This document shows, in pieces, positions 1 through 11,521 of a DNA stretch of 64,000 nt. Within the stretch, counting starts at the first letter, position 1. The number at the start of each line of letters is the position of its first letter. The notes beneath the pieces are model-generated. The model searched no databases. It worked only from the letters and a program-made list of their open reading frames with translations, and was not told where the DNA came from. Made by a program: the position numbers and the translations under genes. Source of the DNA: Otis tarda (lineage: Eukaryota; Chordata; Aves; Otidiformes; Otididae); NCBI GenBank assembly GCA_026413225.1, contig CM048553.1, positions 134,818,190-134,882,189 on the forward strand. Reading direction: 5' to 3'.

Positions 1-540
1 AAGAAAAGCATCAAATTGGCAGAATAGAAGCTAATCAGGCAGGAAGGAGAAGATTACGGATGATTAGGGACCTAGGCAAAAGCTGCTTATGTTGCTGGAG
101 AGGGGGGCCAGAAAGCAGATGTGGCCTATAAATGGCCACTTCTTTAACCCTCCCATTTGACACGAAGCAGCAAGACTGTAGGTGCACTTGATAGGAGAGC
201 AAGTCACGACGGCGTGAGTGTGAAATGGCTGTGGGAGGGAAGGGAGCTGAGCACTGCTGGAAGGAGCGGAGGTGGGGGATGCTCCAGGCCTGCATGGAGC
301 AGGGAGCTGCTTTGAGTAGCACTCTGCAAAAAGCAACAGCTCTGGCCAAGCTGCCTGTCTTGCCTGGGGCAGAGCCATGCAAAGGCAGCCTGGTGACAGT
401 TTCTTTCTGGAGGAGATTGCAAATTTGGGAGGGAGATTCCTCCCTGTTCCACCTACTCTGCTAGCAATGGGTGTAGCAAACCAGGCTCCACGTCTCACAC
501 TATGATTTTCTACCTTGTTGCAGGTTCATCTTCTTTTCTT
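1..540. other. GC-richer noncoding segment, unidentified
   Basis: The stretch is noticeably more GC-rich than its surroundings (especially 210-460). This explains chance open frames on both strands, including 144 codons on the minus strand at 64-498. None resembles a protein I know, and no splice sites or codon pattern favour one strand. It directly precedes a CR1 3' tail, so it could be a worn 5' part of that insertion or another repeat, but I cannot align it with the other CR1 copies here. Confidence 0.4.
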
Positions 541-608
541 TGGGGGTTGGACTAGATGACCTTTGAAGGTTCCTTCCAACCCTAACCATTCTATGATTCT
601 ATGGTTCT
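541..608 (+). mobile_element. CR1 LINE, 3' tail fragment
   Basis: The segment contains GGTTGGACTAGATGACCTTT, a CCTTCCAACCCTAACCATT block and the terminal CTATGATTCT repeat typical of avian CR1 3' ends. Only the last ~70 bp are recognisable, so it is a severely 5'-truncated copy, or the upstream part is too diverged to see. Confidence 0.9.
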
Positions 609-3092
609 TTCTCAGGACAGCAGCAGCAAGATCTGTCCCTGAGACAGCAAAAGTCAACATTCCAAGTTTTGCAGAATGAAAGGATGGGGGGAAAAAAACA
701 GATCTAGTGCAAGATATGGAATGGGAAAGGGTTGAAAAGGGAGCTGTAAGAGTGGAGACAGAATCATTGTCAATTGAGCAATAGCCCTACTTTGGGACTG
801 AGAAGAAACGTAGACTTTGGGGAACATTTTCACTCTAGGCTAGATATTCCATTCTTTTCCTTAAATCCTTCAAATGCAAGTTTGACTACACTATTTACTT
901 TGAGAGCTGAGAAGGAAATTGATAAACATATTTTACTAGTTCTTTTATGATTCCGTATCACCTCCAAAAGTTACATCTACGGTTTCCAGTCTGTGTGGTG
1001 TGACTTCAGTTATAGGCTGCTTGTCACAAAGGAATAGAAATTAGTAACAATTATGAGATACTGAGATCTGTTTCTTTAAAAAGATGCATCAAGTATGTTA
1101 ATTTAATAATTAATCCTTTTGCTGTCTCACACCTTTTGAAAACCATCCCCTTGTGTCTTCACTGGGGGGAAGAATTTAGCAAGGCTAATTTTCTGCTGAA
1201 AAACCTTCTTTTTGGCCATTAGTATTCTTCCTTCTTTCTCAACAAAATTAACCTGAGTTTAAGGATTTCAATTGAAATTTATATAGTATTTATGCCTTGT
1301 TTATTATAGCTTTAGATCAAGTTAAAGTGAAGGCAGGAGCACATCTTTTGTGAGTGGGCACAAGTGAAAGTAGTCATTAAATGCTTAGCTATCAGCAAAA
1401 GAAATAAGGCATGAGGTAAAGCAAAATTTTTTTGATAGTTCACAATTCTGTTTCAAAATCAAATGTTTATGGTTTTTTTTTCTGAAATTATAAGCTGCTT
1501 ATCTGCTTATTTAATGTAAGTTTTGTTCCTGACGTGTTCCTCATTTTTTCCCAGTAACTCTTCAAATTGTCATTTCCTTTGATCTTTTTATGGTATATCT
1601 GCAATATTACAATGAATCACAGTTTTCACCAATCATCTCACCTTTGGCTTGTGTTCAATAGCCTGCTTTTCCAAGTCTGAAAGTTATTTCATGTTATTTT
1701 TCTTTGCTTCTAATTCAACACACATTGTGTATAATTGCAGGGTAGAGTGATGATTACTCTGCAAAGAATTACAATCAAACTTGGCTTGTTAGTGTATAAA
1801 GCTCTGGCTGTTAATCACAATCATTTAAGCAGTAGCTAACCCTCAGTAAAACACAGATGGCATGTTGTTAGCATTTCAAGCTACCCGACTCAGACATTGT
1901 TGATGTATCCCAGCGAGGACTTTGTTAGGCTTTTCAATACTGCTTCTCTTCTGTAACGCTGAACAGTATCTGCTGGGTTGATACCCTCTGAGACGCTTAC
2001 GATGAACACATGAATACTGTACAGCTGTAGCGGCTCATGCAAATAAAGATGCATAATTTTTTTTTTCCACTGAAAATGGAGAATTTAACTGTACAACCCA
2101 GAATGAATACAAAAAGGAAGTCTATGAAAGAAAAAAACCCAATATAAACAGGAAGTTGTCTTGATTAAAACTAGTAAGTTAAAATATGTGCATATTTGAT
2201 TTAAGAAAACCTTGGTAAACTTGATCAGCAATGGTAATTTGAGAAGGTCCCATGTGCGCTGACTGAGTCCTAAGGTCTGGTGATGTTCAACAAGCTGTAA
2301 GATAAATAGATAGCTCTTTTTTCAACTGCTACTGACCTAAATAAAAACTCAAATACTGTATATCAAAGAGTAGAACAAATCATACCATCAGTGCCAAGCC
2401 CCTAAGCAAGGATTTTTTAATAAGAATGATGAAATGCTTGATGCAATATGACAATCCACTTTATAAAATTCTGTATTTCTTCAGAAACATGTGTTTTGTA
2501 AAGATTTAAAATGGCTACATGCAGAAAAGTTGAATTCTTACACTGTAGAAAAGGATTCTCTGAAAGGCCAGGGTACAGTAATGTAAGCAAGAGAGAAGAC
2601 AGACAAAGATTCTTGATGCTTCACAGATTCAGTATATGTTAGTCTGTCACGCTACCTCCTTTCAAAAGCTTCCCTATCAGTAAAACATTTAAAATGTCTT
2701 ATTCAGAGGATATTTTTGGAAACTGAGTTGCAGTTTTGGAAAAAATCTAATATTTTAGGTAAACTCTGGAGTACAGAAAAAAAAAAAAAGCAGTTATCAA
2801 ATTAAGAATGTATTATTTAACTGGAATGAACTGTGCATGACTTTTCACAAGTATGCATCACGTTAAGAGGTCAGAGGTCTGGGTACGTGTATTTCAGTGC
2901 TGCCAGAGTATGTGAACATTTGTACCATACACCTCCCAGGGTGCTGCAAAAGCAGCAGGCTGCATCAAGCAGCACAATCCTGGGGACATCTCCACTCAAA
3001 GACTCAGCCATGTATTAGGTCCTGGCAGGAAAAGCTTTGTTTCTGAAATTAGTAACACCAAAGTGTTCTTGTTTTGCCTACAGAGATGCCAT
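609..3092. other. AT-rich noncoding (presumed RALYL intron)
   Basis: No gene, RNA gene or repeat was recognised. Short A and T runs occur (for example near 2045 and 2775). The part around 1730-2060 is less repetitive, with an octamer ATGCAAAT at 2037-2044, and is discussed as a candidate conserved noncoding element. Confidence 0.6.
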
Positions 3093-3418
3093 CCCATGGT
3101 GAAATGCAGCTGGGCTGGGCTGAGTCAGGCCCAGTCGGCCACCCAGCGGGAGGCCAGAGGGTGAGGCCTGCAAGCCCCACAAGGCTTGCACCTCCCCCTC
3201 TCTGCCCCTGCTTCAGCTTCTTCACATCTTTTTTTTTTCTTCCTGTTTTTTCCCCTTCTTAAATACTTTTTTGCAGAGGTGTTATCGTCTCAGCCCTGGC
3301 CAGCAGCGGGTCTGTCTTAGTCCTGGTCAAGTCCACCGGAGAAAGGGGAAAGCACTTCCAGCAGCTTCTTGCAGAAGCTTCCACTGTAGCCCCCCCCTCA
3401 CTAAATAAAACCAGAACA
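3093..3418 (-). mobile_element. Truncated endogenous retrovirus LTR (same family as 48718-49878)
   Basis: Read on the minus strand, this runs from a TG start at 3418 through a G-run, an A/G-rich stretch, GATGTGAAGAAGCTGA, and a GC-rich block with GCAGGCCTCACCCTCTGGCCTC. It parallels 48718-49070 of the plus-strand LTR in order and wording. Only the U3-side third is present; the R/U5 part with its polyadenylation signal is missing. No coding region remains. A short open frame at 3074-3262 (+) is the antisense shadow of this repeat. Confidence 0.8.
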
Positions 3419-4145
3419 GTAGTGAAGCCTAAGGTAAACTGGATTTCCAGTGCAGTCATTCTATCCTCTTATTAGGTCTTCTTCAAAACATTGTTCATGT
3501 CAAAGAAATAAATTTATTTACCAAGTTTTGATTAAAGTATTTTATAAAGACCTAGCTAAGTCATTTCTTTGCAAAGATTTCAAGATCAGATGCCATCTTC
3601 CATTTCTCTTTCATCTTTAAGTTTTGGACAAATCTGAATTGTCCATAATGTACTTTGTATGGATAAGCACTGAAAGAAATGTTTCCCAGCTCTCTAATTG
3701 TCTAGTTATTCAGATTTGCTACATAGATACAAACACTTGTTCTATTTTTGTTCTGGAGTGTTATCTGCACAACCAAACATCATATTTACTGAGAAGCTTT
3801 AGTTCCTGGTCCTATACTGTACAATCCTTCAATGGCAGTGAAATAGGTTAAGAAGTTGTCACAAAGGCTTTATTGATGAAATCCACATTTCAGCCATGTT
3901 ATGTATATGGGGTTCAGAGACTTTTCTCTCAATGCGGTGGCACAGTACAATGCACATAAACATCCTTCTGCTATTTCCCAGAGCTGATATGCTTTCAAAT
4001 TATTCCTGATAGCACTGAGCATCAGATAAAGTGTGGTACCCACACTGTTTTCTACAAAGGATATGTTCAATGTCTTACGGAGCTGCTTTTCACTTGCAAT
4101 AGGCGTGTCTTTTCTCTGTTGTGGTCAATGTTCATCTTATTTTAG
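3419..4145. other. AT-rich noncoding (presumed intron)
   Basis: Nothing recognisable: no repeat signature, splice-flanked open frame or RNA structure stands out. Confidence 0.5.
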
Positions 4146-4477
4146 AATAGAATCATAGAATCGTTAGGGTTGGAATGGACCTTTAAAGGCCATCTAGTTC
4201 AACTGCCCTGCAAGAAGCAGGGACATCTCCAACTAGATCAGATTGCTCAGAGCCTCATCCAACCTGGCCTTGAATGTTTCCAGGGATGGGGCATTAACCA
4301 ACTCTCCTGGCAACCTGTTCCAGTGTTCCACCACCCTCATTGTAGAAAATTTTTTCCTAATATCTAATCTAAATCTACCTCCCTCTATTTTGAAACCATT
4401 TACCCCTTGTCCTGTCATAACAGGCCCTGCTGAAGAGTTTCTCCCCATCTTTCCTGTAGGCCCACTTTAGGTACTGG
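4146..4477 (-). mobile_element. CR1 LINE, 3'-end fragment with ORF2 C-terminus
   Basis: The plus strand starts with AATCATAGAATCGTTAGGGT and continues with the reverse of the CR1 3' UTR and ORF2 end. On the minus strand, 4233-4448 keeps an open frame ending in ...EHWNRLPGELV..PSLETFKARLDEALSNLI and a stop, which is the C-terminus of CR1 ORF2 (reverse transcriptase protein). The copy is 5'-truncated near 4477 in the ...YLK(G) region. Confidence 0.95.
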
Positions 4478-6679
4478 TTTCTTTGATCTGAAATGAGAGG
4501 TGATTCAAATATAATTGATTTCAGTCCGGCATTCTCATATCACTTAGAACAAAGGTATGACTAGTCTTACCTTAGTAATCAGGGAAATGAAGTTTTGAGA
4601 CAAATTCTGACCTTCTTGCAACATAGATTTCTGCATCAAACACCTTGAAATTGAGTTTATTTGTAAAGCAGCAAGTTTAATGTCAAGTGCTTGAATGAAA
4701 ATTGAATTAATTTGTTGCTTTCATTAATTGACCTGCTTTAATTTTCAAACTTTACATGTTTGTTTAATCTTAATACCTTCTGATTTATTCATGAAATGTT
4801 GCTCTTCTGTGCTTTGCAATAATCTCTGTCTATTCAAGCATTTTCAATGTGATATTCTCCATCCCAAGTTTTTAATGAGGTTTCTTATGTATGTATTTTT
4901 TAAATAAAAATCAGAGGTTGTTTTTTGTTTTTTATTCATTAACTGAATGTTAGAAACCATGCCTGGTTAGGAAAATCTCATCAATTTAAGGTTCCAGAAT
5001 AGGTCACCAAGTGTCATTCCAATAAAAATGGAATTTGCATGCAATGCTTCATTTGCAAGGAGTGCTTGTTTATCTTCTCTGGCATTTATTACAGTGATCA
5101 AGCAACTGAAATAATCTGCATATTATGCAAACCAGTACTTTTCCCAGGAAAGTTTTCAGGCTGTTTATATTAAGAAAAAAAAATGAATGCAAAGGCTTAT
5201 TGTAATATAGCATGAGAAAAGAATTGGGTCTTGTCATAAGAAATTCTTGTTACTGTCATTGCAGGTGACTAGCCTATTTTGGGAAATTAAAGGTTCTAAT
5301 ATTATGGGTTACATCATAGAAATGTTTTATTGTGAGTGTTCTTAGCAGCATGAAGGATTGCTCTATTTGCTTCCTGGCTAATTGGGTGATTGCCTATTCT
5401 ACCAGTGTAACCACAAAGATGACTAAGAGAACTGGAGCTTTAGAAAATGGAGATTTGACAATGAAATGAGTTCTTAGCCAAAGAGAATTTCAGTGGAAAA
5501 GGTTAGATCAGCTGGGAAAAGAAAGCTAACAGTGCCTCTATCTTTACAGTAAAGAGTGCAAAGATACTGAAGGAGGAAAAGGTTATTTGTAGTAAATTGT
5601 TGGAAATCACTATCTATAAACATATAAAAGGCTCTTTTTAGTATTGATTTGAGGACATCTTTTGAAAAAGCTTTTCCTATCAGCTAAAATTTTTAGCTTT
5701 AGCTTTATAAAAACAAAACTTACAAGCCTATCAGAAGTGAGTAAACTGTTCCCAAATTACATGTTTTGATGTGAGGTGGTGGAAAGTGTTTTGGGCAAGC
5801 TTTCTGGAACCAGGCTCCTTTTTGTACAGTACCTGCTGCACAATCCTTTCTACATGAGAATTGTGAGTCATGGTGGCAAGTCTTTGCAAGAAGGAAACTT
5901 TGCAAGGGAGCAGACCTTTACTAAGTAAAAATATACTTTTAACAAAACGTGCATTTCGCATAGCTTTAATTACAATCTGTGAACGAACAACCTTGTTGAA
6001 GTGGAAATTGTAACAAATATTGAAAAACTCATTATCATTCTCCTAGTTTATTTGTTTAGTCTCCCTGACTTCTCTATGGAGAGGGAGAGTACCCTCCAGA
6101 GAGCAATTCAGAGTATGAGAACTGAGCTTCCAATATGAGCTGCCCTGAGGACTGGGTAAGGAATGTGGGGAGACCAGCTAGATATGTAAGATGCAGATGT
6201 GTGGAAAGGAAGAGCAGGCACATTTCTTTCTGTTGTGATATTACAGCAGAAACTGAATGGAAATTATTCCCTCCTAGTGCTCCACACTCCTCAAGCTAAT
6301 GGGTCTATTTGTCAGAATAGGCGCTACTTGCGTGGATTTTGCCAGAGTAACCCATCACTCAGAGGTACATGGTTGGCAGATCAATGGCTCTCTATTTCAT
6401 GAAACCATCTTTTTTTAAGAGCTTTTACATAATTCAAAGCAGAAATTACACTCTGAAAATAACGAACTGTAAAGTTATTGTCTGTCACTGTTGTGTCATC
6501 TGCCGTTCCATCAGCTGTTATAACCTCTCCTTGTGTCTTATCTGAAATGAAATCATAAGTTCTCCAAGGAAGGATTTATCTCTTAAAATAACACTTGGAC
6601 AACCATTAGCACTTTGGGGTGCTGAACTTTAATGGAGTTTTCTGATCCTGCCATAACATAGCAAATAATCACCAAAGTA
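4478..6679. other. AT-rich noncoding (presumed intron)
   Basis: No gene recognised. The intervals 4690-4870 and 5015-5170 are rich in TAAT cores and POU-like motifs (ATTTGCAT at 5033-5040) and may be regulatory; this cannot be shown from one sequence. Small open frames at 5720-5961 and 6199-6402 lack any family resemblance. Confidence 0.5.
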
Positions 6680-6850
6680 TGGAAAATAGATCCAGAAGGA
6701 ATTTTGAGACCGTTTAATCTGTTCCCTGCTCTGAAACAAGGTTAAAATATATCTATCAAGAATTATATTGATATATGTCCAAACTTAAAGACCTCCAGTG
6801 ATGGAGACTCCACAATCTTATAAGTCTATTCAGAGGCTTTAGTGTACATC
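6680..6850 (-). mobile_element. Ancient, highly diverged CR1-like LINE fragment
   Basis: The phrase GACCTCCAGTGATGGAGACT at 6790-6809, followed by CCACAATC, matches the reverse orientation of old amniote CR1 3' regions (acctccagtgatggagattccacaacc). It is preceded by a worn TTTTGAGACCGTTTAATCTG, where CR1 has a ccttgagaggtcatctagtc-type segment. It is far more diverged than the avian copies elsewhere in the window. Confidence 0.55.
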
Positions 6851-8959
6851 TATGTTGTCTTTACTATACACATTTTGCTACTGTCTTTACCTGCATTCCT
6901 TGCTGTAATTTAACTTAACATTTTTTATCCTTTACATTAGGGATATGGAGAGTACATTATTTCCTTTTATAGCAGAAACCTTTTATGTATGTGAAGTCTG
7001 ACCATCTTCTCACTTGGTGGTCTTCATTTGACTGTGAGTTAAGTGTAAATAGCAAACAATAAAAATGCAATGCTTTAAAAAAAAAATAAAAGGAAAAAAT
7101 CCAAAAAAAAAAAAGCCTGTTAGGAGAGGTAAAGATTGGGCTAGGCACTATAAATATAGCAGGTGAGAACAGAAATTTTCCTTCTACCCAGCAAACTCCA
7201 GAGCCACAAACTGTGTGGGTAATTGTTGCACTTGCATGGCTACACTAGAAGGTGCCTGATGGAGCTTTCTAGACTACAGAGGATATTGCGGGCATGGTCT
7301 CAAGGGCTTTAGAATTAATGTGGATGTTTCCACTTCATTACTTTCAATGGACCACAGTCTTATCTGTCTGCATTAATGAATGGTTACCCCTCTGGAAGAC
7401 TTGCTACTGGTTATATTCTAATGATGACATAATTAGAAAGCAGAAATAGATCTCGGTGAGAGGACTGCCTGTAGCCATCACCCACGGGCTCCTTGGTTTG
7501 ATTGCGCACAAGTCTAGGATTACTGAAGCATGGAAAGATAAACTGTATGGTGTTAGAGAAAGTGTCAGAGCGATAAAAATTATTATCTGTATTTTTTTGG
7601 AATATGTTCTTGTGTTGCAGTTTTGGAACGAATACAAATTTTTGGATGCTGATTTTTTCAACAATGTTTCCATTTTAAGATGATGTCTGGAATGTAGGCT
7701 GGAGATCAGGGCGGCAAGCTATATCAGTAGCTCTAGCGTTAGAAGTATTTCCTTGGGTTATTCCAAATTGTATTTAAAAGAAAAATTGTATTGAAGTATT
7801 TTAATAATGGAAAGATAGTTAATTACAGTATAATATAAAGAAGAGTGGATGGGTTTTTCTGGGAATGAAGTTATGGATAGAAAGCCAGCATCTCTGGGTA
7901 GTAAAAATGGAGCTGAACACAAAATGTTGGTTTGAGCAGGGCTTACCAATAATTCTTAGAATAATACTGTGGCTGACAGAACAAAGCAGGTAACAGGAAT
8001 AATACATGAACTATCTTTTATACTGGCTGTTAAGAATTTGGCCAGTAAGAAAGCAAACATAAGGTAATTGTACAAACCACATCATATCTCCTGTCTTTTT
8101 TGTTTGCATGGCTGTGCCAACCTGCTCGCAGTCGTTACTGTTTACAAAAAAAAAAACCCAAACCCAAAAATAGAAAATGCACCCAGTGCAATGCTAAACC
8201 TTGAGACTCAAATGCCCTGCTGTGTTGTATCATCTTACTTCCATGTGTAGCAGATCATAATTGATAAATTGTCTCAGATTATATGTATCCATATTCTAGT
8301 TTTCTTTAATGCAGTAATTCAACAGAAGTTTAACCAACACTATGGCAAATCTAAAATATATTAATTCAGTAAAGTAACCAGGTCTTCAATTCTGAGAATA
8401 TTTTATATTGTTATTTCTATTATGGTAAAAAGCTTCATGTATTTGCAGCTAGACATGTCTGAAACAAGTTAGTCTTTCTTCTGCTCAGTCACTTTCACTT
8501 TTCTGCTCTCTGTGGGAGTACTTGGGCTACATTTCTGCAATCTCTGTGAGTGCTGGGAACCCAAGAACTGAGCTGCTTATGAGATAAGATGTGTTAAAAT
8601 GCGTTATGCAGAATAATTAGCACTGTTAGTTGTATAATTATGATTAAATGTGGTTTAAATGGCAGTTTAAAAGTAAGCAACAGAAGGTTCCTACCAGAAG
8701 TAGCCTTCTAATAAAAGCAGTGCAGAACAGAATGTTATACCAAATTGCCAGTTCTTTTCAGATCCATGTGTAAACTAGATGTCCTGACTAGCTGTCCCAT
8801 TTGCTACAAATAACATATTTGCTTTGAATTTGATTTTTTTTATTTTTATATTTGTAGATCAAATACCATTAGTTGAATAATATCAGTAGCAAAATGATTT
8901 AGTCTCTGCCTTTATCTTTAGAAGTTATCAATGTCAAAAGAATAATTTTTCCTTTTATT
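6851..8959. other. AT-rich noncoding (presumed intron)
   Basis: No gene or confident repeat. A-runs interrupt 7075-7115 and 8147-8157. The overlapping 75- and 89-codon frames on opposite strands at 7404-7683 have no recognisable protein content. Confidence 0.5.
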
Positions 8960-9080
8960 GGCCAGGTTGGATGGGGCTCTGAGCAACCTGATCTGTTTGA
9001 AGATGTCCCTGCTCCTTGCAGGGGGGTTGGACTAGATGACCTTTAAAGGCCCCTTCCAAACCAAACCATTCTATGGTTCT
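8960..9080 (+). mobile_element. CR1 LINE, 3' tail fragment
   Basis: Starts at GGCCAGGTTGGATGGGGCTC (the last ORF2 codons), runs through CTGCTCCTTGCAGG and GGTTGGACTAGATGACCTTT, and ends with ACCATTCTATGGTTCT. It is about 120 bp and closely related to the other CR1 tails here. Confidence 0.95.
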
Positions 9081-11493
9081 ACAAAATTTTTATGTTCCTG
9101 TATGATACAGAACTGTCCAAATTATTTATTGCAGTTTGTGCAATTACTGTGGAAGTCCTCCCTCTGCAACCTGAAGTTTGCTGTTTGTAACTATTTGATT
9201 TTTTAATTGGTTACAGTAGTCACATCATGTTGTGTTTGCTGCTGACTATCCCCCAGATGCCTGAGCAATTTCCGAGCAGGGTGCTCTACGCTACCAGCAC
9301 AGATCCTCAGACCGCTACACATTCAAACCTATATTTGTGAACATTTTTTGGTGGAAATGATTACCAAAAAGACTGGTTACCATCCAGTTTTGAAAAAGCA
9401 AAATAGTATTAACATATCTTTATGAAAGAACAACTCAATTTTTGTGAATTTTGTTAAATTCTAGGATGTCATTTTGTTGTGACTATTTTGTATTTTCTGT
9501 TACCATGTTTCTGAGAGTGCCTTGGGATCTTGTGTATTTTAACTAAAAGAAATAGTCTTTTGCTTTCCTTTAATCCTCCACTACCCAGCCCCAGTTCTTA
9601 GACTGAAGTGATATAGCTATATCTTGTGCCTTGTACCCATTTTAAGTACCATCATACTCCATGGTCCTATTGAAATAACAGGAATTATTTATGCAGTAAA
9701 CTTTGATTCAGCTTGACTGAAGGCAGCAGAACTGATCTCCTAGTTGTTACGGGAAAGGCAAATTCATTTATGGATACACTGGATTTAGTGATAGCTATGG
9801 AAGTTATTATTATCCCTTGCTACTTGCAGGTAGCATTTGGTACTTGCAATATCCATTTGAGAAACTTAACTCGAGACTGAGACAGTGTTTAAAGTAGGAG
9901 AGGGAGGTATTGTCATCACCCCAAGATAAGTGATCAGGGCACTGTGCAGCTATTCTGGCATTAAATGGCCTACAGGCTGAACAGAGACTAGAAATTGGAT
10001 CTCCTGCTTCTTGGGAGCGGGCTTTAATCCACACCTTGTTTCTCAAAGGACTAGTGGCACCACTAATATCATGTCAGCTGGTTTCAGTCATTGTCCCACT
10101 GTAGCTGCCCTGCGGTCACAGCATGAGATAGGCACCCATCTCTCCAAAGCAGGTACTACTGGGAGGTCTAGCAGATTATATGTTTGTGACTACATAGCTG
10201 TGTTTTTGTAACTTATCTCCACTTTTTTTTTTAATAAAAGCATTGTAATACCTCTTCTACAGATTTGCAGGTACCATTCTCTTTACTACATACATATATT
10301 TTGCTGTGGAACGATAGGTAGGAGAGGTAGGAATGTGGAAGGAGTTATAGACTGAGCTTCTGAAAGGCACCTCAGGGAGGTTTAGGTAGATAAGTGATGA
10401 TCAAGAAAAAATCTTTTACTTTATAACTTGATTCCCAAACTCTTCAACTTGCCACAGAGCATCTCTTCTGTCCTCTGTGAAAGTATTATAAAGTTTGAAG
10501 ATTTTTTGTTTGACATTTATAATAAACACTAAATTTACTTGTCTTTTATTAATTACCAAAGAAAAGCCAAAGCCTACCATATAGCTTTTTCAAATTAGAA
10601 AGGTTTATTTTGACCCTCATTAGTATACATAAGCCATGATCTGGAAGATTTAATTACTGTAGATCTTTCTACGCTCATCTCATATTGCAAAGAAATACTA
10701 TTAAATAAAAAGATTAATAGTACATTCTTGAAGATTTATTTTTCTTTGTACCTCAGTTTACAGTAATGATATGATTATGTGAAAATATTGGAGTTTTTTT
10801 TCTTTCAGCTTTTATTTTTCCTTAATCTAACTTTCCAGTCCTACATATTATGGAAAAAAAAAAAGACACAAAAAAAGACAACAACCAAAACCCAAAACCA
10901 ACCAATATTTGAATTGAAAATTGTAAAGTTTTAAACTCTGGGAGATGCATGCAGGGGATTCTGAGTCAACAGCTCAGAAAACTTGGATTCTTGCAGTTGT
11001 CATACAATTTAAACCCTATTGGAATAAACAGTTTCATCCAAAACCATTAATATAAACAAAACCCAAATCATTTGATTTGAGAAATATAGAATGTTTCTTG
11101 TGGAGATGTACTGTAAATATTGGTAAGGATGTGCATATGCAAAACATATTACTCATCTTTGGATACCAGAGATGGTGGTATCTAGACAAAGATTTAAAAA
11201 GGATCACTTTTAAGAAATCCTGCCCAACTTCAGTCTTAAGAAAAATTTCAAAAAATGTTTATATGTGTTTACAAATCATATATGACTATAGGAAATACCT
11301 AGAATAAATTGTTAAGTACAGCTGCCAGTGTGAAGCTCTGAGAACATATCTGTTTTGTAGAGAATTGCTATCAATGCTTCAGTGCTATTGCTTGAAGTAA
11401 TTGTGTCTTCAGACATCTATCAGAGAAGAAGGCCATGCCACAAAATGTCCCTGGCACGCCTGATGGATTTATATTTGTTGAGTATTCATACAG

Positions 11494-11521
11494 GTGGCGG
11501 TGGCAGTGGCAGTGGTAGTGT
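11494..11521 (+). repeat. GGTGGC/GGCAGT hexanucleotide repeat
   Basis: Imperfect GGTGGC-GGTGGC-AGTGGC-AGTGGT-AGTG units. Because it has a 6-bp period, it stays open in the 149-codon frame 11382-11831 and mimics a Gly-Ser linker. I see no gene around it. Confidence 0.7.

Noticed and set aside
64..498. 144-codon minus-strand frame near the left edge
   Set aside because: GC-rich stretch open in several frames on both strands, no recognisable protein.
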